Shown here one piece after another: positions 1 through 6,857 of a DNA stretch of 16,843 bases (the first letter of the stretch is position 1; each line of letters starts with the position of its first letter). The notes beneath the pieces are model-generated. The model saw only the letters and a list, made by a program, of their open reading frames with translations. It was not told the DNA's origin and did no database searches. Origin of the DNA: an uncultured Clostridia bacterium (GTDB taxonomy: Bacteria > Bacillota > Clostridia > UBA1381); contig CAKSJF010000053.1 in the NCBI GenBank assembly GCA_934462945.1, positions 1 to 16,843 on the forward strand, read 5' to 3'. The position numbers and the translations under genes were made by a program.

Positions 1-1912
1 GCGCAATGCCGCTGTCGATATTATCCACCACAGCCACGCGTCCTAAAAGGCTTTTCATAATGCCGTCATAGCGTTTGTCATATCGGATCAGTTCGGAGGC
101 AATGCCGATAAAACCGGGGCATTTTGCCGCTTCTCCTGCCTGCTCCAAAAGCTTTCCGCGGACAGAGGAAACCGGCAAAAAGGTGGCGCGTCCGGCGCGG
201 CGTTCCTTTAAAAAGGCAATTGCCGCCTTTGCGTCCTCCTCGTCCCCGACCACAATATTCTGCATCGCACCGCCCAGCGCTGTTTCGATGGCAACGATAT
301 ATTCCTTATCCACATCAATCAGTCCGGACAGCGTTCCGTAGATGGTGAGCCGTTTTAATTCCGGCGCTTTTAAAACCGTTTTGACGCTCCCGGCATAGCC
401 GGCATAATCATTCTCCATGCCCTCGAGCATTTTCTTTTGAGAATTTTTTGCCTGATAGGCTGCACGGGTGTCGTTTAAGCCGCGGTTTGTCTCTGCAAGT
501 ACTTTGGAAAGTTCATCTATCCGGCTGGTCAGAGCTTCGGTTTTTTCTTTCATGTTCCTGCATTTTTCGTTCTTTTCTGCAATCTCCCGTTCAGTTTCTG
601 CAATTTTTGCACGCGTGTTTTCCGTGTCCTGTCCGTGCGTTTCCTGCTCGGTGTACAGATCGCTGCGGCGTTCCAAAAAGCTTTTCCGGGTACTCTCCAT
701 CCCGGCAATCTGTGCTTTTTTTGCTGAGATTACATTCATCTCATCAATAATTGCCGCTTTTTTTGCGTCAATTTCGTTCCGGCAATCGGAGAGTTGGCGG
801 AAATTCTCGTCATTTTCTTCCTGAATAGAGGAAAACTTTTGAATCAGTTCCTTGGATTCTGATTCCCTTTGCGCGATTTCCGCTTTTGTTTTTTCAATTT
901 TTTCGGTATTTTCCCGGATGTTTTCCTGCTCTGCGGCAATCTCCTGTTCAATCCGTTCTGACAGCAGCAGGTTGTTTTTCATATCATTCTCGGCAATGGA
1001 AATGTCGTTTCCTGCCGCCATGCTGTCTGCCTCGTTATCGATCAGAGCCTGGTTTTTTTCTGCCTGTTCTTCATCCTTTTGTTTGCTCTGGTCGTAGAGT
1101 GCGCTCCGCTTTTCCTCAAAGCCGGATTCCTTTTGCTTTAATTCGTCCATTTCTGCGGCAACACTTGCATAGTCCTCTGCCGCTTTTTTCGCCTGGATCC
1201 GGTTTTTTTCCATATTAATCAGACTCAGGCTCACATCCAGCGCCTTATATTCTTCATAGAGCAAAAGGTATTTGCGTGCTTTTTTGGATTGATTCTCTAA
1301 GGGGCGCAGCTGGGATTCCAGTTCCGCAATAATATCGTTAATCCGGACAAGATTCTCCTGTACTGCTCCTAATTTCCGTTCTGCCTCGTCTTTGCGGTGC
1401 TTGTATTTGGAAACGCCTGCGGCTTCCTCAAAAAAGCTTCGCCGATCTTCCGCCTTGGTGGAAAGAATCTGCGAAACATTTCCCTGACCGATCATAGAAT
1501 AGCCGTCCCTGCCAAGACCGGTGTCCATAAACAACTCCACAATATCCTTTAGCCGGCAGTTTGCGCGGTTAATCTGATAAACACTTTCGCCCGAACGGAA
1601 CACACGTCTTGTAACAACCACTTCGTCAAATTCGATCGGAAAGAGCTTTGTACTGTTATCCAGCACCAGGCTGACCTCCGCAAAATTGACCGGTTTTCTT
1701 GTTTCTGTTCCTGCGAAAATGACATCCTGCATGTTTGCACCGCGCAGAGATTTTGCGCTCATTTCGCCCATAACCCAGCGGATTGCGTCTGAAATATTGC
1801 TCTTTCCGCTGCCATTCGGACCGACAACCGTGGTCACACCGCTGCCAAAATCCAAAACGGTTTTATCTGCAAAGGATTTAAACCCCTGTAACTCCAGTCT
1901 TTTTAAATACAT
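1..1912 (-). CDS. smc: Chromosome partition protein SMC, N-terminal half (3' end outside the window)
   Basis: SMC is the ATPase of the bacterial condensin (SMC-ScpA-ScpB), which compacts and separates sister chromosomes. About 637 residues are visible, against roughly 1,180 in the family, so the C-terminal arm and the ABC signature/Walker B head lie beyond position 1. What is visible fits in order: the head start MYLKRLELQGFKSFADKT, Walker A GPNGSGKS at residues 31-38, a long charged coiled coil rich in E, K and Q (about 170-500), then the start of the hinge from about residue 520, with the recognisable stretch AIETALGGAMQNIVV. The ATG at 1910-1912 has a perfect AAGGAGG at 1919-1925. It lies one base after the stop of the upstream radical SAM gene (TGA-C-ATG), so the two are cotranscribed. 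No frameshift is seen. Confidence 0.97.
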   Translation of the reverse strand, partial: MYLKRLELQGFKSFADKTVLDFGSGVTTVVGPNGSGKSNISDAIRWVMGEMSAKSLRGANMQDVIFAGTETRKPVNFAEVSLVLDNSTKLFPIEFDEVVVTRRVFRSGESVYQINRANCRLKDIVELFMDTGLGRDGYSMIGQGNVSQILSTKAEDRRSFFEEAAGVSKYKHRKDEAERKLGAVQENLVRINDIIAELESQLRPLENQSKKARKYLLLYEEYKALDVSLSLINMEKNRIQAKKAAEDYASVAAEMDELKQKESGFEEKRSALYDQSKQKDEEQAEKNQALIDNEADSMAAGNDISIAENDMKNNLLLSERIEQEIAAEQENIRENTEKIEKTKAEIAQRESESKELIQKFSSIQEENDENFRQLSDCRNEIDAKKAAIIDEMNVISAKKAQIAGMESTRKSFLERRSDLYTEQETHGQDTENTRAKIAETEREIAEKNEKCRNMKEKTEALTSRIDELSKVLAETNRGLNDTRAAYQAKNSQKKMLEGMENDYAGYAGSVKTVLKAPELKRLTIYGTLSGLIDVDKEYIVAIETALGGAMQNIVVGDEEDAKAAIAFLKERRAGRATFLPVSSVRGKLLEQAGEAAKCPGFIGIASELIRYDKRYDGIMKSLLGRVAVVDNIDSGIA

Positions 1913-1913
1913 G

Positions 1914-2909
1914 TCATTCCTCCTTTTCCATAAACTTAATTTTGCCGAAAGAAAGCTTTTCAGATTCTTTGATCTGCGCTTTCTGTCCGGTTTTCTGCTC
2001 TAAGGCGATCAGATTTCTGCGTTTATTTCCAATCGCTTTGGAAAGCTCCCGTTTTGCCACGAGAAAATGCGGTTTTTTGTCCGGATGAGCAGAAAGCATC
2101 CGAAAGAAACGGTTTTTGTAGCATTCCGATTCTACCAGCTCGCCAAAGGACGCGTGCTGCGGCCCTGACGCTGCCTCTTTGTTTTCGGGCAGTCCGATCC
2201 GGATAACCGGAATCCCTGCCGCAAAAAAACGCTCATAGAGCGCGGCACAAAGCGACACTGCCTCATCGGTTGTCTGCGGCTGATATGCTCCGCTTTTCCA
2301 TAGGTCAAAAAGCCTTGTCCCTCTAAACACCAGGGTCGGATAAATCCGCACAAAATCCGGGTTTAGTGCAATCAGCTGTTCTGCGGTTTTGATGCTTCCC
2401 TCCGGCGAATCCTCCGGCAGACCGGTCATCATTTGCAGACCTAAGGAAAACGGATACTGACGGATTTGGGAAACCGCATTTCGGACGTCGCTTGCACTAT
2501 GTCCGCGGCCGGCAGCAGATAATACCCGGTCGTCCATACTTTGCACCCCTAATTCAACCGTGGTGACACCGAATTGCATAAGCTCCTCTAAAATGCCGCG
2601 ATCAATATAGTCCGGACGTGTGGAAAGCCGGATTCCGTGGATTTCTCCGCGCTCCAGATAGGGCTGCACGGCAAGCAGAAGTTCCCGGCGCAGCCTGGGG
2701 TCAATTGCAGTAAAGCTGCCGCCGAAAAATGCTGCCTCAATCCGTGCATGCTCCCGGGGAAGTGTTTTTAAATACGATTCCACAATTTCTTTTGCATAGG
2801 CGCCGGAAACCGGTTTATCACATCCGGTGATCGTGCGCTGATTACAGAAAATGCACTGATGCGGACATCCGTAATGCGGAACAAAGATCGGAATATTATA
2901 GCTTTTCAT
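1914..2909 (-). CDS. Elp3-like radical SAM protein without acetyltransferase domain
   Basis: This is a radical SAM enzyme of 331 residues. The [4Fe-4S]/SAM motif CPHQCIFC (CX3CX2C) is at Cys15, Cys19 and Cys22, preceded by PIFVPHYG, which is typical of Elp3-type proteins. A glycine-rich SAM-binding stretch FFGGSFTAID follows. It is much shorter than full Elp3 (over 500 aa) and lacks the C-terminal GNAT acetyltransferase part, so the chemistry of tRNA wobble-uridine carboxymethylation known for Elp3 cannot simply be assumed; a tRNA modification role is inference. I chose ATG at 2907-2909, because it overlaps the rnc stop as ATGA (translational coupling). An in-frame TTG at 2916-2918 would lie inside rnc without a usable ribosome site. 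The gene sits between rnc and smc, a position where clostridial genomes often carry this family. The function remains unassigned. Confidence 0.85.
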   Translation of the reverse strand: MKSYNIPIFVPHYGCPHQCIFCNQRTITGCDKPVSGAYAKEIVESYLKTLPREHARIEAAFFGGSFTAIDPRLRRELLLAVQPYLERGEIHGIRLSTRPDYIDRGILEELMQFGVTTVELGVQSMDDRVLSAAGRGHSASDVRNAVSQIRQYPFSLGLQMMTGLPEDSPEGSIKTAEQLIALNPDFVRIYPTLVFRGTRLFDLWKSGAYQPQTTDEAVSLCAALYERFFAAGIPVIRIGLPENKEAASGPQHASFGELVESECYKNRFFRMLSAHPDKKPHFLVAKRELSKAIGNKRRNLIALEQKTGQKAQIKESEKLSFGKIKFMEKEE

Positions 2910-3568
2910 CGTTTCCAACGTTCCAGAGCCTGCTTTGCCGCATGCTGCTCCGCTTCCTTTTTGTTGCTGCCCTTTCCCTTGCTGATTTCCTTTCCGTTGA
3001 CCAAAAGTGCAACCAAAAAATCCTTCTGATGATCCGGTCCGGATTCCCGGAGCAGTTGATACTCAATCCGTCCGCCCTTTTTCTGAACCCGTTCCTGAAA
3101 GATTGTTTTATAGTCATGATAGCTTTTTCCGGCTACCGCGTCATCAATTTTATCTGCCATCAGCGATAGAAGCCATTTTTTTGCGCAGAAGAAATCGCTG
3201 TCTAAATAGATTGCCGCAAGGAGCGCCTCAAACGCATCCGACAAAATGGACGCTCTCTTTCTTCCGCCGCTTAATTCCTCGCCATGCCCTAAAAGCAGGA
3301 CTTCGCCCAGATGCAGACGCTCGGCAAGCTCTGCTAAAGACTGCTCGCAGACTAAGGAGGCACGCAGCTTTGAAAGCTCCCCCTCCTGCACCTTCGGCAT
3401 CCGAAGAAAAAGCTCATTGCTGATGATCAGACTTAAAACGGAATCGCCTAAAAACTCCATACGCTCATTACAGGCGCAGTGCTGCTCGTTTGCATAAGAG
3501 CTATGGGTGATTGCCTCGGTCAGCAGAGATTGATTCTGAAATTCATAATTTAATTGAATCTGCTTCAT
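2906..3568 (-). CDS. rnc: Ribonuclease III
   Basis: RNase III is a double-strand-specific endoribonuclease that processes rRNA precursors and structured mRNAs. The 220 residues match the usual length. The signature NERMEFLGDSVLSL covers residues 34-47, with metal ligands Glu38 and Asp42. The second catalytic pair, Asp111 and Glu114, is in SDAFEALLAAIYLDS. A double-stranded RNA binding domain occupies about 152-220, beginning DYKTIFQERVQ and ending with the KGxGxxKKEAEQHAA pattern. The ATG at 3566-3568 has GGAGG about seven bases upstream. The gene follows acpP after 35 bases and its stop codon overlaps the start of the next gene as ATGA. All key residues are present, so an active enzyme is expected. 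Confidence 0.97.
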   Translation of the reverse strand: MKQIQLNYEFQNQSLLTEAITHSSYANEQHCACNERMEFLGDSVLSLIISNELFLRMPKVQEGELSKLRASLVCEQSLAELAERLHLGEVLLLGHGEELSGGRKRASILSDAFEALLAAIYLDSDFFCAKKWLLSLMADKIDDAVAGKSYHDYKTIFQERVQKKGGRIEYQLLRESGPDHQKDFLVALLVNGKEISKGKGSNKKEAEQHAAKQALERWKR

Positions 3569-3603
3569 TAGTTTTCCTCCAAAAAACGTACCCCGGCGTT
3601 CTT

Positions 3604-3834
3604 TTACACTCTGTCTCTGATGTATTCCACTACATCGCCTACGGTTGTGATTGTTTCTGCATCCTCGTCCGGGATTTCGAGATCAAATTCATTTTCCAGT
3701 CCCATAATTAATTCTACCACATCCAGAGAGTCTGCGCCCAGATCATCAATAAAAGCAGAATCCATGGTGATAATCGATTCATCCACACCCAACTGATCGG
3801 CAATGACAGTTTTGATTCTTTCAAATTCGTTCAT
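3604..3834 (-). CDS. acpP: Acyl carrier protein
   Basis: Small acidic carrier of fatty-acid intermediates. It becomes active when 4'-phosphopantetheine is attached to the serine of the DSL motif, here Ser36 in GADSLDVVELIM. The 76 residues, the strongly acidic composition and the four-helix layout are typical. An in-frame GTG at 3841-3843 would add MNR, but the AAAGGGGG ribosome site at 3843-3850 would then overlap the start; ATG at 3832-3834, eight bases further on, fits better. It is the first gene of the acpP-rnc-radical SAM-smc operon and has its own consensus promoter. The other fatty-acid synthesis genes (plsX, fabD, fabG, fabF), often next to acpP elsewhere, are not beside it here. Confidence 0.97.
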   Translation of the reverse strand: MNEFERIKTVIADQLGVDESIITMDSAFIDDLGADSLDVVELIMGLENEFDLEIPDEDAETITTVGDVVEYIRDRV

Positions 3835-3842
3835 CCGATTCA

Positions 3843-3850
3843 CCCCCTTT
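3843..3850 (-). promoter_or_regulatory. Shine-Dalgarno site of acpP
   Basis: AAAGGGGG, read on the minus strand, lies eight bases before the ATG at 3834. It overlaps the alternative GTG start at 3843 and therefore argues against that start. Confidence 0.75.
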
Positions 3851-3861
3851 CAATTTCCAGA

Positions 3862-3878
3862 TAAAAGCATTACTTTTA
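3862..3878. promoter_or_regulatory. Inverted repeat over the predicted acpP transcription start (possible operator)
   Basis: The sequence TAAAAG-CATTA-CTTTTA has perfect 6-base arms around a 5-base centre. It lies just downstream of the acpP -10 box, where transcription would begin. It could be an operator or a small 5' hairpin. It does not resemble the FapR or FabT consensus as I know them, so no regulator is named. Confidence 0.35.
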
Positions 3879-3880
3879 CT

Positions 3881-3909
3881 ATTATATATGACATTCCCGC
3901 TATTTGCAA
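3881..3909 (-). promoter_or_regulatory. Sigma-A type promoter of the acpP-rnc-radical SAM-smc operon
   Basis: On the minus strand there is a -35 box TTGCAA (3904-3909), a spacer of exactly 17 bases and a perfect -10 box TATAAT (3881-3886). Predicted transcription starts near 3874, leaving a leader of about 40 bases before the acpP ATG. It is the only strong promoter seen for this four-gene unit. Confidence 0.85.
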
Positions 3910-3974
3910 TAGTTTTTTTGAAATTTTTTATATTTTTTGAGCATACCCTGTCCCAGAAAATCATATGTTTAATT

Positions 3975-3981
3975 GGGTGAT
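3975..3981 (+). promoter_or_regulatory. Shine-Dalgarno site that sets the spoIID start
   Basis: GGGTGAT matches the 3' part of the full anti-Shine-Dalgarno complement (GGAGGTGAT) and stands four bases before ATG at 3986. The earlier in-frame ATG at 3965 has no such sequence before it. Confidence 0.6.
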
Positions 3982-3985
3982 ACAG

Positions 3986-4948
3986 ATGAAACGGATTTTA
4001 TGCTTTTTATTAATCTTATTATTTTGTACTTTAGGACTTCCGTACCTTATTATATGTCAGTTTCAGGAACAAAAGAGTGCAGAAAACGGCGAGCCGTATC
4101 CAACGGTATTGGTCTATCTGAAGGATGAAAACCGGACGGAGGAAATGAACACCTCGCAGTATTTAAAAGAGGTGGTGGCTGCGGAAATGCCGGCTCAGTT
4201 TCATGAGGAGGCGCTAAAGGCGCAGGCAGTTGCCGCGCGTACCTACTTAGTAAACCGGGTCAGAGTTTCGAGAAGTTCGGGTTCAGCAGAAGAACACCAC
4301 GGCGCGGACATCTGCACCGATTCCACCCACTGCAAGGCATGGATCAGAGAGGAAAAACGGCGCGAGCTTTGGGGGAGCGACGCGGACGCAAACTGGAAAA
4401 AGATTTCGGACGCTGTGGATTCCACAGCCGGCGTGCTGATTACTTATCAAAATGAGCCGATCAGCGCCGTGTTCCATTCCACCTCCTCCGGCAGAACAGA
4501 GAATGCAAAAGATGTATGGGGCGGCGACGTTCCTTATCTGGTGAGCGTGCCGAGTGAGGGGGAGGAGCTGTCTCCGCGCTATCATTCCGAGCGCGTGCTT
4601 ACGATTGAAGAATTTCAGCAGATTGCGCAGGAAAAGCTTTCAGGTCTTGATTGGAACAAGGGTCTGATCGGAGAGATTACCCGGAGTGATGCCGGGGGAA
4701 TCCTGACCATAGAAATCGGCGGTGTGCCGATAAAAGGAACGGAGTTCCGGTCTTTGTATGAACTTCGCTCCACGCATGTGGATGCGCAGGTAACAGAGGA
4801 TTCTGTGATCCTTTCGGTTACAGGTTTTGGTCATGGCGTGGGCATGAGCCAGTACGGTGCAAATTATCTGGCGTCAACCGGGAAGAACTATGAGGAAATT
4901 TTAAAATACTATTACACAGGAGTAAATGTGGGAAAAAAGGGGATGTGA
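3986..4948 (+). CDS. spoIID: Stage II sporulation protein D (SpoIID/LytB-domain lytic transglycosylase)
   Basis: SpoIID degrades septal peptidoglycan during engulfment, working with SpoIIP and SpoIIM at the mother-cell membrane. The protein is 320 residues. An N-terminal membrane anchor (about 4-24, LCFLLILLFCTLGLPYLII) is followed by an outside domain. The core EVVAAEMPAQFHEEALKAQA places the likely catalytic Glu at residue 67. His104, Cys110, His115 and Cys116 have the same spacing as the zinc site described for Clostridioides difficile SpoIID. The end carries GFGHGVGMSQYGA, a family hallmark. Start at 3986, chosen for its ribosome site; ATG at 3965 would add seven residues. It is divergent from acpP and convergent with argS. 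A sporulation sigma factor would be expected, but I see no convincing -35/-10 pair. Related SpoIID/LytB proteins also occur in non-sporulators. Confidence 0.92.
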   Translation: MKRILCFLLILLFCTLGLPYLIICQFQEQKSAENGEPYPTVLVYLKDENRTEEMNTSQYLKEVVAAEMPAQFHEEALKAQAVAARTYLVNRVRVSRSSGSAEEHHGADICTDSTHCKAWIREEKRRELWGSDADANWKKISDAVDSTAGVLITYQNEPISAVFHSTSSGRTENAKDVWGGDVPYLVSVPSEGEELSPRYHSERVLTIEEFQQIAQEKLSGLDWNKGLIGEITRSDAGGILTIEIGGVPIKGTEFRSLYELRSTHVDAQVTEDSVILSVTGFGHGVGMSQYGANYLASTGKNYEEILKYYYTGVNVGKKGM

Positions 4949-4962
4949 CAAAGCACATCCCC
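4933..4962 (-). terminator. Intrinsic terminator of argS, embedded in the 3' end of spoIID
   Basis: Read on the minus strand: perfect 9-bp stem GGGGATGTG/CACATCCCC with a 6-base loop (4939-4962), followed by six T. It lies 13 bases after the argS stop codon. The same bases encode the last residues and the TGA stop of spoIID on the other strand. In the plus direction the stem is followed by no T run, so it should work mainly for argS. Confidence 0.88.
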
Positions 4963-4975
4963 ATCTATCATGTTG

Positions 4976-6673
4976 TTACATTTCTTCTACAGTCTCTATT
5001 CCCAATAACAGCAGTGCATTTTTAATTACGCGTGTGGTTGCTGAAACAAGAGCAAGTCTTGCGGCTTTGGTGTCCGGGTCAACATCCGATTTTAAAATCG
5101 GACAGCTGGTGTAGAACTTATTAAAGGTTCTTGCAAGCGTGGTAACATAGCGGTTAATATAGAACGGCTCGTTCTTTTCTGCCGCGTCTGAAACGGCGGT
5201 ACCGAACGCTGCAAGCTTGGTCACAAGCGCATACTCATCATCCGAGGTGATTTTGGAATAGTCAATTTCTTCTCTCACCTCTCCGGCACGGCGCAGAATA
5301 CTTCTTCCGCGTGCATAGGTATACTGCACATAGGGAGCAGATTCTCCGTCAAAATCCAGCATGCTGTCCCAGGAGAACACAATATCCTTTTCCCGGCTGC
5401 TCTTTAAGAAGGTGTAAAGAATTGCACCGATTCCCACTTTTTCAGCAACTTCTTCCTTGTTCGGAAGATCGGGATTGCTTTCTTTGATGATTTCTAATGT
5501 CTTCTGTACCGATTCGTTTAATACATCCTCTAAGAATACCACATCACCGTGACGGGTGGAAAGCTTTTTATCCGGGAATTTTACCAGACCAAAGCCAACA
5601 TGTACGCAGTCCTTTGCCCAGTCCCAGCCAGCTTTCTGCATCACGGCAAAAATCTGCTTAAAATGGAGCGCCTGCGGTGTTCCGACTACATAGATGTTTT
5701 TATAGAAATCATAGGTTCTGTGGCGGTAGAGTGCAGCGGCAATGTCACGCGTTGCATAAATCGTTGCACCGTCTGATTTTAAGATAATGCAGGGCGGCAT
5801 ATTCTGATCGGAAAGATCTACCACTTGTGCGCCGTCACTTTCGGTTAAGAGTCCTTTTTCTGAAAGAATGTCTACAACCTCCTGCATTTTGTCGCTGTAA
5901 AAGCTTTCGCCTGCATAGGAATCAAAGCTGACGCCCAGCTGATCATAAACGCGCTTAAATTCTACCAGGCTGACATCGCGGAAATACTGCCAGAGTGCGG
6001 TGGTTTCCTCATCGCCTTCCTCCAGTTTCTTGAAGTAATCGCGCGCCTCCTCCTCTAATTCCGGATGCTTTTCTGCCTCCTCATGGAATTTGACATAGAT
6101 TTTTAAAAGCTCGTTGATCGGATCTTTTTCAATCACCGAACGGTCGCCCCAGCGTTTATATGCAGAAATCAGCTTTCCAAACTGCGTTCCCCAGTCGCCC
6201 AGGTGATTGAGTTTAACTGTCTCATAGCCCAAGTATTCATAAATCCGTGCCAGGGAGTTTCCGACTGCTGTGGAAAACAGGTGTCCGATATGGAACGGCT
6301 TTGCAATGTTCGGGGAGGAGTACTCAACCAAAACGCGCTTCCCTCTTCCGGTTTCGGACGCGCCATAGCGATCCCCTTTTTCTTTGACCGCGTCTAATAC
6401 CATTTTAGAAAATGCCGCCCGGCGGAAAAAGAAGTTTAAATATCCGCCTGCTGCCTCAGCACGGTCGACATATTCATCTGCCCCAAACTGCTCTGAAAGC
6501 TCCTTTGCAATCAGCGGGGGCGCTTTTCTAAGCGTTTTTGCCAGCACAAAGCAGGGAAATGCCAGATCTCCTAATTTCTGCTCCGGCGGCGTTTCGACCG
6601 CACCTAAAATTGTACCCTTGTCCAGACCGGTCATACCGGCAAGCTTTTCTGCAATATAGTTTTTAAAATCCAT
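4976..6673 (-). CDS. argS: Arginyl-tRNA synthetase
   Basis: Class I aminoacyl-tRNA synthetase that charges tRNA-Arg with arginine in the cytoplasm. The protein is 565 residues, normal for the family. It has an N-terminal additional (Add1) domain with GDLAFPCFVLAK (35-46), the HIGH motif within SSPNIAKPFHIGHL (HIGH at 128-131), and the KMSK-equivalent loop KLSTRHGDVVFLED (370-383), where the usual MSK is replaced, as in many ArgS proteins. The C-terminal DALR anticodon-binding domain begins near 450 (YVQYTYARGRSILRR). ATG at 6671-6673 was chosen because GAGGAA (6683-6688) is nine bases upstream. More upstream in-frame starts (to 6727) would overlap the promoter. The leader of about 25 bases is too short for a T-box riboswitch. 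It is a single-gene transcription unit with its own promoter and terminator. Confidence 0.97.
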   Translation of the reverse strand: MDFKNYIAEKLAGMTGLDKGTILGAVETPPEQKLGDLAFPCFVLAKTLRKAPPLIAKELSEQFGADEYVDRAEAAGGYLNFFFRRAAFSKMVLDAVKEKGDRYGASETGRGKRVLVEYSSPNIAKPFHIGHLFSTAVGNSLARIYEYLGYETVKLNHLGDWGTQFGKLISAYKRWGDRSVIEKDPINELLKIYVKFHEEAEKHPELEEEARDYFKKLEEGDEETTALWQYFRDVSLVEFKRVYDQLGVSFDSYAGESFYSDKMQEVVDILSEKGLLTESDGAQVVDLSDQNMPPCIILKSDGATIYATRDIAAALYRHRTYDFYKNIYVVGTPQALHFKQIFAVMQKAGWDWAKDCVHVGFGLVKFPDKKLSTRHGDVVFLEDVLNESVQKTLEIIKESNPDLPNKEEVAEKVGIGAILYTFLKSSREKDIVFSWDSMLDFDGESAPYVQYTYARGRSILRRAGEVREEIDYSKITSDDEYALVTKLAAFGTAVSDAAEKNEPFYINRYVTTLARTFNKFYTSCPILKSDVDPDTKAARLALVSATTRVIKNALLLLGIETVEEM

Positions 6674-6682
6674 CTGTACCAT

Positions 6683-6688
6683 TCCTCG
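6683..6688 (-). promoter_or_regulatory. Shine-Dalgarno site that sets the argS start
   Basis: GAGGAA on the minus strand, nine bases before the ATG at 6673. It is too close to serve the in-frame ATG three codons earlier (6680-6682). Confidence 0.75.
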
Positions 6689-6705
6689 TTTTTTAGTCTG
6701 TTCTA

Positions 6706-6734
6706 AGTATAACCCATTTTCAGGCATTTGTCAA
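6706..6734 (-). promoter_or_regulatory. Sigma-A promoter of argS
   Basis: On the minus strand there is a perfect -35 TTGACA (6729-6734), a 17-base spacer and -10 TATACT (6706-6711). The predicted start is near 6699, giving a leader of about 25 bases. This separates argS from the upstream radA operon. Confidence 0.9.
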
Positions 6735-6747
6735 TAAAATTGTGCGG

Positions 6748-6844
6748 TGATTCAGTTCTTTATCATCATTCGTTCGTGTGCGCGGGCGGATCATATCCGC
6801 CCCTACGGATTTTTACCGAAATTCACAAAAAATGAACTGATTCA
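6748..6844. repeat. Nested palindromic intergenic element (MITE- or REP-like)
   Basis: A 97-base stretch between radA and argS is bounded by inverted repeats TGATTCAGTTC (6748-6758) and GAACTGATTCA (6834-6844), which pair at 10 of 11 positions. Almost exactly in its centre is a GC-rich hairpin GGGCGGAT-CAT-ATCCGCCC (6784-6802, 8-bp stem, 3-base loop) followed by CTACGG. Termini and hairpin share nearly the same axis. No target-site duplication is visible and no second copy occurs in this window. From memory, GGGCGGA...TCCGCCCCTAC-type palindromes are scattered in gut Clostridia genomes. It could also act as a boundary or 3' end structure of the radA transcript, though no T tract follows the hairpin. 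Confidence 0.55.
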
Positions 6845-6857
6845 AAAAAATGTGTGT

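Noticed and set aside
75..1218. Several plus-strand frames opposite smc (for example 468-824 and 852-1097), rich in Ser and Phe
   Set aside because: These are shadows of the Glu/Lys-rich SMC coiled coil read on the other strand.
2910..2918. TTG start at 2918 for the radical SAM gene before smc
   Set aside because: The ATG at 2909 gives an ATGA overlap with rnc; the TTG has no properly placed ribosome site.
3569..3603. AACG...CGTT plus T run between acpP and rnc as a terminator
   Set aside because: A 4-bp stem with an 8-base loop is too weak. Partial attenuation after acpP cannot be excluded, but the sequence alone does not support it.
6674..6727. Longer argS reading frame starting at 6727
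   Set aside because: It would run through the -10 box (6706-6711) and the Shine-Dalgarno site; ATG 6673 matches the normal ArgS start.
6674..6857. T-box riboswitch before argS
   Set aside because: The leader after the consensus promoter is only about 25 bases, and no T-box core or antiterminator is present.
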